Shown piece after piece: positions 35,302-43,491 of a stretch of 64,000 nt of DNA. Each line of letters starts with the position of its first letter. Within the stretch, counting starts at the first letter, position 1. Origin of the DNA: Enterococcus sp. HY326 (lineage in GTDB: Bacteria > Bacillota > Bacilli > Lactobacillales > Enterococcaceae); the NCBI RefSeq assembly GCF_026157065.1, contig NZ_JANLGQ010000008.1, positions 1 through 64,000 on the forward strand. The letters are read 5' to 3'. A program made the translations under genes and the position numbers. The notes under the pieces are model-generated. The model saw only the letters and a list, made by a program, of their open reading frames with translations. It made no database searches and was not told where the DNA came from.

Positions 35302-35448
35302 AAAAATAAAGCAGATGCAATTTTCTTCTGACAATTATCAAAGTAGTCAGGCAAGGAAAATCTTTTTACTCTAGTGATAGGTCCGCATCTACGCAATGGC
35401 AGATATTTTTTTTCAACTTTACATCCAATTATCTTTTTAATCAAAATT

Positions 35449-35574
35449 TTAACATTTTTTAATAATAAATGCGATGGCAAACACAAAAAAGCCGCAACTT
35501 AATAAGGCAGCAAATAACGATTTCAAAGTTTTTGTCTTTCTCGAAGGGACAAAAGTGAGCCAGTCAACTGTTGA
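35449..35574 (-). other. Open frame for a short transmembrane peptide, start codon unclear
   Basis: A frame without stops from 35574 to 35449 would encode a segment with DWLTFVPSRKTKTLKSLF followed by a hydrophobic helix and a final KKC. The pattern recalls SecE-like or other one-helix peptides. It has no ATG or GTG; the only start is a TTG at 35526 giving 25 residues, with a weak ribosome site. AAAGAGGTTGGTG lies upstream of the frame but leads into a TAG. It may be a decayed or misread small gene. Confidence 0.2.
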
Positions 35575-35641
35575 CTATATCACCAACCTCTTTGATACAT
35601 TATTTGATTGCTAAAATTGCGACTAACTGATTCTTTTTTAT

Positions 35642-35773
35642 TTAGAAAAAATGTGCGTATAGGTAATGGGCGCTGGCCAAAATAGCTAATTCATAGACAA
35701 CATCGCGACCAATTTTAAAAAAGCGGTTTTTAACAACAATCCATCTATTTTTTAGTTTCTCGGTGATTTTCAT
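35642..35773 (-). CDS. 43-residue basic amphipathic peptide
   Basis: AAGGAGG lies exactly 8 nt before the ATG at 35773, the best ribosome site in this gap. The product is rich in Lys/Arg up to residue 23 (MKITEKLKNRWIVVKN at the N-terminus) and hydrophobic with aromatic residues at the end (AILASAHYLYAHFF). It has no Cys and no double-glycine leader. It could be a signal peptide for the nearby kinases, a leaderless bacteriocin or a small membrane peptide; sequence alone does not decide. It is upstream of and co-oriented with kinase 2. Confidence 0.6.
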   Translation of the reverse strand: MKITEKLKNRWIVVKNRFFKIGRDVVYELAILASAHYLYAHFF

Positions 35774-35798
35774 AGAATCAGCCTCCTTTATTCTCCTC

Positions 35799-35853
35799 AG
35801 CTTAGGTCAAGAAAATTAAGCAGAGCTTAAATTGCTAGTAAGAAAAGCTTAAG
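35799..35853. promoter_or_regulatory. Three direct repeats AGCTTARR upstream of the small peptide gene
   Basis: AGCTTAGG (35799), AGCTTAAA (35824) and AGCTTAAG (35846) are spaced 25 and 22 bp apart, close to two helical turns. The middle copy is also half of a perfect inverted repeat TTAAGC-AGA-GCTTAA (35816-35830). They lie 26-80 bp upstream of the peptide start, where an activator would bind. From 35854 to 36046 I see no gene or clear signal. Confidence 0.45.
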
Positions 35854-36046
35854 GGGAAAGTTTTCAGTAATTCGCCACAATCTCTCTGCTGATTGGTAAT
35901 AGTTAATTCATTTTTGAATTCGACAGAGTTTCTATCAAGATATTTAGTAATTCATAAAACCGACTACTTTAAAAAACTTCTCTGACCAAATTTTTTCGAT
36001 AAACTCTCTTTCTTATATTTATCCCCATGTTATTGTCGCTTCAGAG

Positions 36047-36085
36047 TACAAAAACAGCCAAGCAATATATCCGCTTGGCTGTTTA
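36047..36085 (-). terminator. Terminator of the cyd operon
   Basis: AAACAGCCAAGC pairs with GCTTGGCTGTTT, followed by TTTGT on the minus strand. Confidence 0.9.
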
Positions 36086-36099
36086 CTGTAATGTCTAAT

Positions 36100-37848
36100 T
36101 TATAATCCTTTATCAATCGCCAGTAATTGTTGATAGCGAGAGTTGCTGGCTGCTAGTTCAGCTGGTATACCACTGAGGGCTAACTTACCGTCTTCAATAA
36201 AAATGACCCGATCCATCATGGAAACTCCCTGCAGATGATGGGTAATCCAAATAATTGTTTTCCCCTCTAAGTTTTGAAAGAAAGTTTCCAATAAACTTTG
36301 TTCGGTAATTGGATCAAGCCCGACAGTTGGTTCGTCTAAAATAATGATTGGCACATCTTGCAGGAGCACACGAGCCAAGGCCATCCGGTGTCGTTCACCG
36401 CCGGAAAAACGCAGACCGGCTTCATCGACCATTGTTGCCAATTGTTCCGGCAATCGTTCCACCATTTTTTTCAGTCCGACCCGTTCTAGAACTTGCCAAA
36501 CTTCTTCTTCGGTGGCCGACTCACGACCAATCCGCAAATTATTTAAAATCGTGGTATTAAATAAATACGGTTCTTGATTAATGACGCTGATATAATTTGA
36601 GATTGCGTCACCAAAAGTATCCGTCGCCACACCTGCTAATGAAATTGTACCATAAGTTGGCATCAAGTCTCCTCGCAATAAAGTTGCCAAGGTACTTTTT
36701 CCCGAACCGCTACGGCCTAAGATGGCAATTTTTTCCCCTTGCGGAATCGTTAAATCCAACTGCTGTAAAACTTTTTTCTGAGTCTGAGGATATTGGAATG
36801 TTACATCGTCTACAACCATATCCAGTGAGCCTTGAACCTTTGTTAAATCGAAAGTGGCAGGCTCCTCTTGCACCTCTAATTGATTTAAGTGCTCAATCGA
36901 ATCTTTATAGATATTTGTTTCCTGCGCCGCTGAAGGTAGAGGAGCAAAAGCGTCAACTAATGGAAAGCCGCTCAGCACAAAGGCGGCTATCCAATTGGCA
37001 GCCCCGCCGTGGTTTCCAGGAAAGCGGAAGCTGGTCCAAACGAACAACGCAATCACGATTAAAGCAAAGACAAATTGCAGTAACAAATCCCGTTTACGGT
37101 CAAAGCGATTGATTCGTGCATCGACTTCCCGCAAAGCAGCTTCGCTAGCTTCATAATGATTCAAATATTCTTGACTTCTTTGGGCAAAAATCCAATCGGA
37201 AACACCAAGAATATTATCAGTTAAATCCCGATACAAAAGATTTTTCATCCCTTTACGTTTTTCTTGACGGGCGCCATTCATCAAGGCGGAGTAAAGTGGT
37301 ACAACAAAAATCATAATCCCCATCATCAAGAGCATCGCTAAGCCAAACCACCAGCTAAAGAGTCCTAAGCCAATCACAATGAAAGCATACAGAACCCAAG
37401 CAATGATTGTTGGAAAAATGGTCCGCAGATAAAGGTTTTGAATATGATTGATATCTTCGGCTAACAGACCAAGAATATCACCAGTCCGATATTTGCGTCG
37501 GAAAAAAATAGCATCCTTTTCTAACACATTGTACAGCTTGACTCGTAGATTAGAGGTCATTTTCAAAACCCAGTTGTGACTGACTAGCCGTTCGATATAA
37601 CGAAAGACCGGCCGACCAATCCCAAAGGCCCGCGTTAAAACAATCGGAATATAAATCATTAAAATATTTTCCGGCAGTGAAGCTGCTCGACTAATTAAAT
37701 AGCCAGAGTTAAACATCAAAGCACCGGCACAAAAGAAGGTTAAAAAGCCTAAAAAGACCGCTCCGGCTAACGCAACCTTATATTGTTTTAAGAAGGGCTT
37801 GACCCAAGTATCGGTTTTTAAAGCTTTCGTTAAGCCATTTTTTTCCAT
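36100..37848 (-). CDS. cydC: Cytochrome bd biogenesis ABC exporter subunit CydC
   Basis: The 582-residue protein fuses six membrane helices (about 20-310) to an ATPase domain with Walker A GRSGSGKSTLATLL, signature RFSGGERHRMALARVL and Walker B IIILDEPTVGLDP. CydCD exports thiol compounds or heme-related factors needed to assemble cytochrome bd. Its ATG shares a base with the cydD stop. It is the last gene of cydABDC. Confidence 0.93.
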   Translation of the reverse strand: MEKNGLTKALKTDTWVKPFLKQYKVALAGAVFLGFLTFFCAGALMFNSGYLISRAASLPENILMIYIPIVLTRAFGIGRPVFRYIERLVSHNWVLKMTSNLRVKLYNVLEKDAIFFRRKYRTGDILGLLAEDINHIQNLYLRTIFPTIIAWVLYAFIVIGLGLFSWWFGLAMLLMMGIMIFVVPLYSALMNGARQEKRKGMKNLLYRDLTDNILGVSDWIFAQRSQEYLNHYEASEAALREVDARINRFDRKRDLLLQFVFALIVIALFVWTSFRFPGNHGGAANWIAAFVLSGFPLVDAFAPLPSAAQETNIYKDSIEHLNQLEVQEEPATFDLTKVQGSLDMVVDDVTFQYPQTQKKVLQQLDLTIPQGEKIAILGRSGSGKSTLATLLRGDLMPTYGTISLAGVATDTFGDAISNYISVINQEPYLFNTTILNNLRIGRESATEEEVWQVLERVGLKKMVERLPEQLATMVDEAGLRFSGGERHRMALARVLLQDVPIIILDEPTVGLDPITEQSLLETFFQNLEGKTIIWITHHLQGVSMMDRVIFIEDGKLALSGIPAELAASNSRYQQLLAIDKGL

Positions 37849-39563
37849 CAGGCACCCTCCTTCAATCGTTGACTTAAGCGTAGATAGGCACCTTCATGAG
37901 CCAGCAGTTCATTTAAAGTGCCAGCTTCTACTACCTTGCCTTCATCCAAAACTAAAATATAATCCATTTCCTGCATCCAATGCAGGCGATGGGTGGCAAA
38001 GAAAACCAATTTATTCTCCATCAACGGCAGCATTTTTTCCTTTAACTCAACTTCCGTTTCAATGTCCAAATGGGCAGTCGGTTCATCAAATAAAAGGACA
38101 TGGCGTTCTTGATCTAAAAAGGCCCTTGCCAAAGCAATCCGCTGAGCTTGCCCGCCGCTAAGAGTGCGGGCCCCTTCACCGATTTGTGTGTCGATGCCTT
38201 CAGGTAATTCGTTCACCAGCTCATCCAATCCGACAATCCGAATCGCTTCAAAGATTTGTTCCTCGGTTGCTGTAGGAAAATAAAAAGCAATATTTTCTCT
38301 TAAGCTCAATTGGAAAATATAAGGATTTTGCGGAATATAGGCCAATTGTTTTTGCCAAAATTGTTCTTTAAAGCTCGTTAAATTCTGCTTGTCGTAAAAA
38401 ATTTCACCGGAGGCTGGCGTAGTAAAGCCGCTTAATAAATTAATCAGCGTCGACTTGCCTGAGCCACTCATACCGATAATGCCAATTTTTTGATTGCCCT
38501 TTACTGATAGGGAAACAGCTGACAAGGCTTGAAAGTCTTGATAACTGAAGCTCAAATTGTTTAAAACTAAATCTGAATCAGCCTGCCACTCTGGTAAAGG
38601 AGTCGCTTCAGTAGCGGCTTCTGGTTCTTCCAAAATTTCCCGCACTGCCGTCATCGCATTTTTTCCATCTAACGTCGCATGATAATCACCGGCAAAATCC
38701 CGAATCGGCAAAAAGTATTCCGGCGCTAAAATCAACGTTGTTAATGCCGGAAACAGCAAAATGTTTCCTTCAATTAAACGCAGACCTAAAAGAACCGCCA
38801 CAATTGCTACAGATAATGTGGTGAAAAAATCCAAGGCAAAGGTAGATAAAATCGCTACTCGCAGCGTACTCATCGTCGCTTTGCGAAACCGTTCGCTGGT
38901 GGAAAAAATACTGTTGCCGTACTGCTTGCTTAAGCCGAACAATTTTAGCGTATCAATCCCCCGCAATGAATCAATAAAATGATTGGATAATAGTTGAAAG
39001 GCCTTGTACTGATTATCCGCCTTGGCTTGGGCAGCGTAGCCTAAAATAATCATAAAAATAATGATTAAGGGAAAGACGACAATTAGCACGACTCCCGATT
39101 CCCAATCAAGCCAAAAAATCGCCGCCAGTAAAATCCACGGAATAATCATCATATTGGTCATTTTCGACAAAATTAGATGGATGTATTCCTCCACCTGCTC
39201 GATTCCTTCAAGGGCCATCGTTGCAGTATTACCAGTTCCTTGGGTTTGAACAATGCCGGGACCCACTCGAAAAATTTTTTCCAGCAATTTTTTTCGCAAT
39301 TGGCTGGATTGGTCATAGGCATAATTGTCTAAACGCTGGTCTCGAAATAAAATCACCAGATGACGTCCCATAAAAAAAATAAAAAATAAGAGAATCCAGG
39401 ATACTTGGCCGCTGAGCTTCTCTCCATTCCACAGATTGGTAATACCGTTAGAGAGAGCATAGGCTTGGCCGATTATAAAGATTGCTTGCAGAACTGAAAG
39501 TCCTGCAAGCAATCCCATCATTTGTTTAATTCCTGGAAATCTCATGATTGCTTTATCAATCAT
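37848..39563 (-). CDS. cydD: Cytochrome bd biogenesis ABC exporter subunit CydD
   Basis: The 571-residue membrane-ATPase fusion has Walker A GMSGSGKSTLINLL, signature LSGGQAQRIALARAFL and Walker B LLFDEPTAHLD. Together with CydC it forms a heterodimeric exporter. It starts 3 bp after the cydB stop, so the four genes are one transcript. Confidence 0.93.
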   Translation of the reverse strand: MIDKAIMRFPGIKQMMGLLAGLSVLQAIFIIGQAYALSNGITNLWNGEKLSGQVSWILLFFIFFMGRHLVILFRDQRLDNYAYDQSSQLRKKLLEKIFRVGPGIVQTQGTGNTATMALEGIEQVEEYIHLILSKMTNMMIIPWILLAAIFWLDWESGVVLIVVFPLIIIFMIILGYAAQAKADNQYKAFQLLSNHFIDSLRGIDTLKLFGLSKQYGNSIFSTSERFRKATMSTLRVAILSTFALDFFTTLSVAIVAVLLGLRLIEGNILLFPALTTLILAPEYFLPIRDFAGDYHATLDGKNAMTAVREILEEPEAATEATPLPEWQADSDLVLNNLSFSYQDFQALSAVSLSVKGNQKIGIIGMSGSGKSTLINLLSGFTTPASGEIFYDKQNLTSFKEQFWQKQLAYIPQNPYIFQLSLRENIAFYFPTATEEQIFEAIRIVGLDELVNELPEGIDTQIGEGARTLSGGQAQRIALARAFLDQERHVLLFDEPTAHLDIETEVELKEKMLPLMENKLVFFATHRLHWMQEMDYILVLDEGKVVEAGTLNELLAHEGAYLRLSQRLKEGA

Positions 39564-39566
39564 GTA

Positions 39567-40580
39567 TTAATACCCCACTGATTCGTTGTGTTTAATCCGT
39601 TTTCTAAAGACATAATAGGTCCAACCAGTATACGCCAAAACAAATGGCAAAATGGTCAATGAAACAAAGCTCATAATTCTAAGTGTATACGGTGAGCTAG
39701 ATGAATTGGCAATCAATAAATCATTAGCTGATGTGATTGAGCTGATCATCACTCTTGGGAACATGCCGGTAAAGATCAAGGCCACTAGCGCAACTAACGT
39801 CAAACCGCTTGCTAGAAAAGCCACCATCTCTTTGCGTTTCATAACTGACACATTGGCTATGACTGTGAGAGCCACGATTAAAACCACCAATAATAAGGTT
39901 AAAGCAAAATGATTCTCAAAGAAATCCGTTTGCAAATACAAGAGAATTGCAAAAGCAACTAAGCCGGCGTATAACACCCAATACAAAGCCTTCGCATAAT
40001 TGCGGGCCCGTTCTCTGATTGGTCCTTCCGTTTTCAAGGTGATGTAGTTTAACCCGTGCAAATAGCACAATAAAGTTAAAGCAACGCCCCCAACGACAGA
40101 AAAGAGATTGATGTAATCAAAGAAAGAAGCTGACATATTGCCGTTAGCGTCAATCGGCATACCTTGAATCATATCAATAAAAATTACACCGAAGAAAAAT
40201 GGCACTAAGAAACTGCCGATGGTCATCGTCCAGTTCCAAATGTTTTTATGCTTCGCCTTCACAGAGTGGCGAAACTCAAAGGAAACCCCCCGGATAATCA
40301 AGCCAACTAAAACGATAAACAAGACTAAATAAAAACCGCTAAACAACGTCGCATACCAATATGGAAAAGAGGCAAACATCGCTCCGCCGGCTGTTAAAAG
40401 CCAAACTTCATTGCCATCCCAGACTGGTCCAATCGTCGAAACAATTTGATCTTTTTCTTCTTCGTTGTGAGCCAGTGTTTGAACTGACATACCAACACCA
40501 AAGTCAAAGCCTTCTAAGAAGAAAAAGCCGGAGAATAAAACACCGATTAAGACAAACCAAAGTAATTGTAAGCCACTCAT
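39567..40580 (-). CDS. cydB: Cytochrome bd oxidase subunit II
   Basis: The 337-residue protein has about eight hydrophobic segments. It begins with the conserved WFVLIGVLFSGFFFLEGFDF and continues with GMSVQTLA and VWDGNEVWLLTAGGAMF. CydB binds CydA and completes the quinol oxidase. Its ATG overlaps the cydA stop by one base. Confidence 0.95.
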   Translation of the reverse strand: MSGLQLLWFVLIGVLFSGFFFLEGFDFGVGMSVQTLAHNEEEKDQIVSTIGPVWDGNEVWLLTAGGAMFASFPYWYATLFSGFYLVLFIVLVGLIIRGVSFEFRHSVKAKHKNIWNWTMTIGSFLVPFFFGVIFIDMIQGMPIDANGNMSASFFDYINLFSVVGGVALTLLCYLHGLNYITLKTEGPIRERARNYAKALYWVLYAGLVAFAILLYLQTDFFENHFALTLLLVVLIVALTVIANVSVMKRKEMVAFLASGLTLVALVALIFTGMFPRVMISSITSANDLLIANSSSSPYTLRIMSFVSLTILPFVLAYTGWTYYVFRKRIKHNESVGY

Positions 40581-41995
40581 TATTCAAACGCCTCCTTGTC
40601 AAAAGGATCTGTTGCTGGTTTATTTTCTTTCAACGCCATTTCATCATCGTAAAATGGACCTTTTTTCAAGGTGCGGCGAATCAGATAAATCATGACGCCA
40701 CCTAATGTCGCAAACAGCAAGAAATAAACAATATTGGAAATTAACAGTGACGTCACCGAAACATTCGGCGAAACACTGTCTTCAATTTTAAAGAGTCCAT
40801 AAACGGTCCATGGATAACGACCTAATTCAGTAATTAACCAACCAGCTGTGTTAGCCATAAATGGCGTAAAAGTGGTGAGCCCCATTACCCATAGTAGGAA
40901 ACGATTTTCAAACATCCACGGTTTTTTCCGTCTTGTCCAAAATAATCCTAAAGCAGAAACTAAGAACATTAATACGCCGAAGCCGGCCATAATTCTAAAA
41001 CTCCAGAACAACGTATTGACTGGTGGATAATAATCACCATCACCATATTCTTCAACTAAATCTTGATAAACAGTGTCCATCCCATCTACAGAACCAGATA
41101 AAGAATTATAAGATAAAATACTTAGCATATAAGGAATCTTAATACTGAAGACTGTTTCACGATTCGTCGTATCAGCCCAAGCGATTAAACTCCAAGCTGC
41201 CGGATCACCACTATCTTCATAAGAACCTTCCATCGCCGCAAATTTCATCGGCTGATCTTCAATCAAAGCTTTCATTTGTGCATCGCCGGCGCCTAAAACT
41301 AACACGGAGCCAACTAAGCTAATAACTAATCCAACTCGTAAAGATTTTTTGAAAAAGTCTTTAATCTCAGTTTTTTTCTTCAATAATTGAAAGGCTGACA
41401 AGCCCGCAACAATGATGCCTCCCATTGTTATTGCGGCCGCGATAACGTGGGAAAACTCATACCAAGCTTGCGCATTTGTTAATAATGCGCCAAAGTCTGT
41501 CATTTCCGCCCGGCCATTATTCAAAGTATAGCCAGTTGGATGTTGCATAAAACTGTTGGCTACAATAATCCAAAAAGCTGATAGTAACGAGCCGATTGTG
41601 ACGAGCCACATAAATAAATTATGGACTGCCGGTTTCACCCGGTCCCAAGTAAACATCCATAAGCCTAAGAATGTTGATTCTAAGAAGAAAGCTAAGAGAG
41701 CTTCCACTGCCAGCGGCGCTCCGAAGATATCTCCCACAAATCGTGAGTAATCTGACCAGTTCATCCCAAATTGAAATTCTTGAATAATCCCGGTGACAAC
41801 CCCTACCGCAAAACTAAGCAATAATATTTTTCCCCAAAAGCGGGCCATTTTTTTGTATTGTTCGTTTTTAGTGCGAACGTACAACGTTTCCATCACAGCT
41901 ACGACGACCGCAAGACCAATTGAGAATGGCACGAAGAAAAAGTGAAAAACCGTGGTCATCGCAAATTGAAAACGAGCTAATGTTACAATATCCAT
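40580..41995 (-). CDS. cydA: Cytochrome bd oxidase subunit I
   Basis: The 471-residue haem subunit oxidises menaquinol and reduces O2. The N-terminal ARFQFAMTTVFHFFFVPFSI holds the axial His (about residue 18), and LGRYPWTVYGLF near residue 390 is the quinol-side motif. The Q loop is the short form found in Firmicutes. It is the first gene of cydABDC. Activity needs externally supplied or endogenous haem; no haem synthesis genes are in the window. Confidence 0.95.
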   Translation of the reverse strand: MDIVTLARFQFAMTTVFHFFFVPFSIGLAVVVAVMETLYVRTKNEQYKKMARFWGKILLLSFAVGVVTGIIQEFQFGMNWSDYSRFVGDIFGAPLAVEALLAFFLESTFLGLWMFTWDRVKPAVHNLFMWLVTIGSLLSAFWIIVANSFMQHPTGYTLNNGRAEMTDFGALLTNAQAWYEFSHVIAAAITMGGIIVAGLSAFQLLKKKTEIKDFFKKSLRVGLVISLVGSVLVLGAGDAQMKALIEDQPMKFAAMEGSYEDSGDPAAWSLIAWADTTNRETVFSIKIPYMLSILSYNSLSGSVDGMDTVYQDLVEEYGDGDYYPPVNTLFWSFRIMAGFGVLMFLVSALGLFWTRRKKPWMFENRFLLWVMGLTTFTPFMANTAGWLITELGRYPWTVYGLFKIEDSVSPNVSVTSLLISNIVYFLLFATLGGVMIYLIRRTLKKGPFYDDEMALKENKPATDPFDKEAFE

Positions 41996-42049
41996 TTTTT
42001 ATCCTCCTTATTTTTTGCAAATCTAAAAATAAATAATTGCACCAGTAGA

Positions 42050-42078
42050 AGTATACTCCAAGTCAGCTGAAATCTCTA
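42050..42078 (-). promoter_or_regulatory. Putative promoter of cydABDC
   Basis: TAGAGA (42073-42078), 17 bp, TATACT (42050-42055) on the minus strand, 55 bp before cydA. I found no clear Rex or CcpA site around it. Confidence 0.5.
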
Positions 42079-42223
42079 ACTAAAAGGAATCAAAAATAGA
42101 CACTTCCCTAAAATATGTTTCTACTAGATAGATTATCCCGCTAACGTTTCATTTAATCAAGAATTTCTCTTAAAAAAGAAAAAATATTGCTTCAATCGTT
42201 TTTTTCGCTATTTCTGTTGCTTT

Positions 42224-42232
42224 TGTTATAAT
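42224..42232 (+). promoter_or_regulatory. Extended -10 promoter of the clpP paralogue
   Basis: TGTTATAAT forms a TGn-extended consensus -10 box, 31 bp before the ATG. The -35 region is poor. No CtsR operator was recognised. Confidence 0.6.
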
Positions 42233-42263
42233 AGAGCCATAAAGATTTTTAGGAGGCGTTACA

Positions 42264-42860
42264 ATGTTTTTCTACAACGATGAAGAAGAAGAAAAGAACG
42301 AAAACAAACCCAATATTTCTGATTTATACCGCCAAAAAATGTTAGAACAACGGATTGTTTTAATTTACGGTGAAATTAATCAGGATTTAGCAAAGGAAGT
42401 TACTTCACAACTATTGATGCTGAGCGCTTTAAGTGACGATCCAATTACTGTTTACATCAACAGTCAAGGAGGCCACGTAGAAGCTGGCGACACAATTCAT
42501 GATATGATTCAATTTGTGAAGCCTGAAGTCAAAGTTGTTGGTACCGGCTGGGTTGCCAGTGCCGGGATTACCATCTACCTAGCAGCCCAAAAAGAAAATC
42601 GCTATAGCCTACCAAACACCCGCTATATGATTCACCAACCAGCTGGCGGTGTGCAAGGCCAACAAACTGAAATTGAAATCGAAGCCCGTGAAATTTTAAA
42701 AATGCGGGAACGTATCAATCGCTTAATTGCTGAAGCGACTGGTCAAACCTATGAAAAAATTTCGCAAGATACTGACCGTAACTTCTGGCTTTCTGTTGAA
42801 GAAGCCAAAGACTATGGCATTGTCACCCATATCGTTAAATCTTCTGATGAAGTGAAATAA
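42264..42860 (+). CDS. ClpP-family serine peptidase, divergent paralogue
   Basis: The 198-residue protein is ClpP-like: INSQGGHVEAGDTIHDM, nucleophile Ser in GWVASAGITIYLA, catalytic His in RYMIHQPAGG and the handle helix QQTEIEIEAREILKMRERIN. It differs from housekeeping ClpP in several ways. The N-terminus is acidic (NDEEEEKNENKPN), the GMAASM-type motif is replaced, and the third triad position aligns with Asn in DTDRNFWL instead of Asp in DRDN. Partner ATPase and activity are uncertain. RBS AGGAGGCGTTACA precedes the ATG. It is monocistronic. Confidence 0.85.
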   Translation: MFFYNDEEEEKNENKPNISDLYRQKMLEQRIVLIYGEINQDLAKEVTSQLLMLSALSDDPITVYINSQGGHVEAGDTIHDMIQFVKPEVKVVGTGWVASAGITIYLAAQKENRYSLPNTRYMIHQPAGGVQGQQTEIEIEAREILKMRERINRLIAEATGQTYEKISQDTDRNFWLSVEEAKDYGIVTHIVKSSDEVK

Positions 42861-42867
42861 TTGAGTT

Positions 42868-42907
42868 TAAAAAAAGCCGAGGCGCAAAATCCCTCGGCTT
42901 TTCTTTT
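42868..42907. terminator. Bidirectional terminator
   Basis: AAAAGCCGAGG pairs with CCTCGGCTTTT, with A and T runs on either side, between the convergent clpP-like and trmO genes. Confidence 0.9.
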
Positions 42908-42915
42908 GCATAAAT

Positions 42916-43389
42916 TTAAAATAAAAATTCAGCTTCCCAATCAAAATCACCGGAAGTCTCATAACTCTGCGGCCAATGTTGACACCAAGCTGGGACTTTA
43001 GGCTCTTCAATCCGATCAGCACTTGGTGTGTAAGGCTTGATATCCAATAGTGGAGAATCATCGTTGGCATCAATATAAGGAATGTAAATCATCCCCTTCT
43101 CGTAATCAATGTCTAAAACCTCCACCATCGTTAAAGCTAGAGGATTAGGTCGCACTGGTGAGCGAGTGGCGAAAATTCCCATCACGTCTGGAGCATTCCG
43201 ATAAGGTTGAGGTACTTCCAATGTTGCCCGAGCTGCTTCAGTATCAAAATCACTGAACCACCAAATAACTGCGAGATGACTAAAACCAGCCAAACCTTGT
43301 AAACCTGAAAGATATTTTTGATCAATGTGTAGGGCCATTTCATCAGGTCGATTGCTAATCTTCCCGATTGCTTCTACTTGAAAATTCAT
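42916..43389 (-). CDS. trmO: TrmO-type tRNA methyltransferase family protein
   Basis: The 157-residue protein has the TrmO/YaeB beta-barrel domain: VEAIGKISNRPDEM, GLQGLAGFSHLAVIWWF, the signature GIFATRSPVRPNPLALTMVE and IPYIDANDDSPLLDIKPYTP. TrmO methylates N6 of t6A37 in tRNA(Thr) with SAM. The short C-terminal extension ends in DWEAEFLF; the larger TrmO C-terminal domain of E. coli is absent, as in many Firmicutes. Confidence 0.88.
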   Translation of the reverse strand: MNFQVEAIGKISNRPDEMALHIDQKYLSGLQGLAGFSHLAVIWWFSDFDTEAARATLEVPQPYRNAPDVMGIFATRSPVRPNPLALTMVEVLDIDYEKGMIYIPYIDANDDSPLLDIKPYTPSADRIEEPKVPAWCQHWPQSYETSGDFDWEAEFLF

Positions 43390-43491
43390 AATGATTTCCT
43401 CCTCTTCTATGGTAAAACCAGTTTAGAGGCTGACACCATGTGAGAGTCAAGCAGCAGCTTATTTTTTATGCAGAAGCCAGTTTAAGTTCGT

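Noticed and set aside
35298-35486. 62-codon frame starting with TTG (MCLPSHLLLKN...)
   Set aside because: No ribosome site, and it overlaps candidate promoter elements of kinase 2; composition looks random.
36344-37112. Plus-strand open frames of 70-171 codons inside cydC
   Set aside because: They are antisense shadows of a clear ABC exporter gene with intact motifs.
42061-42263. CcpA, Rex or CtsR operator between cydA and the clpP-like gene
   Set aside because: Only partial matches were found (for example TGAAACGTTAGCG is one base short of a cre core).
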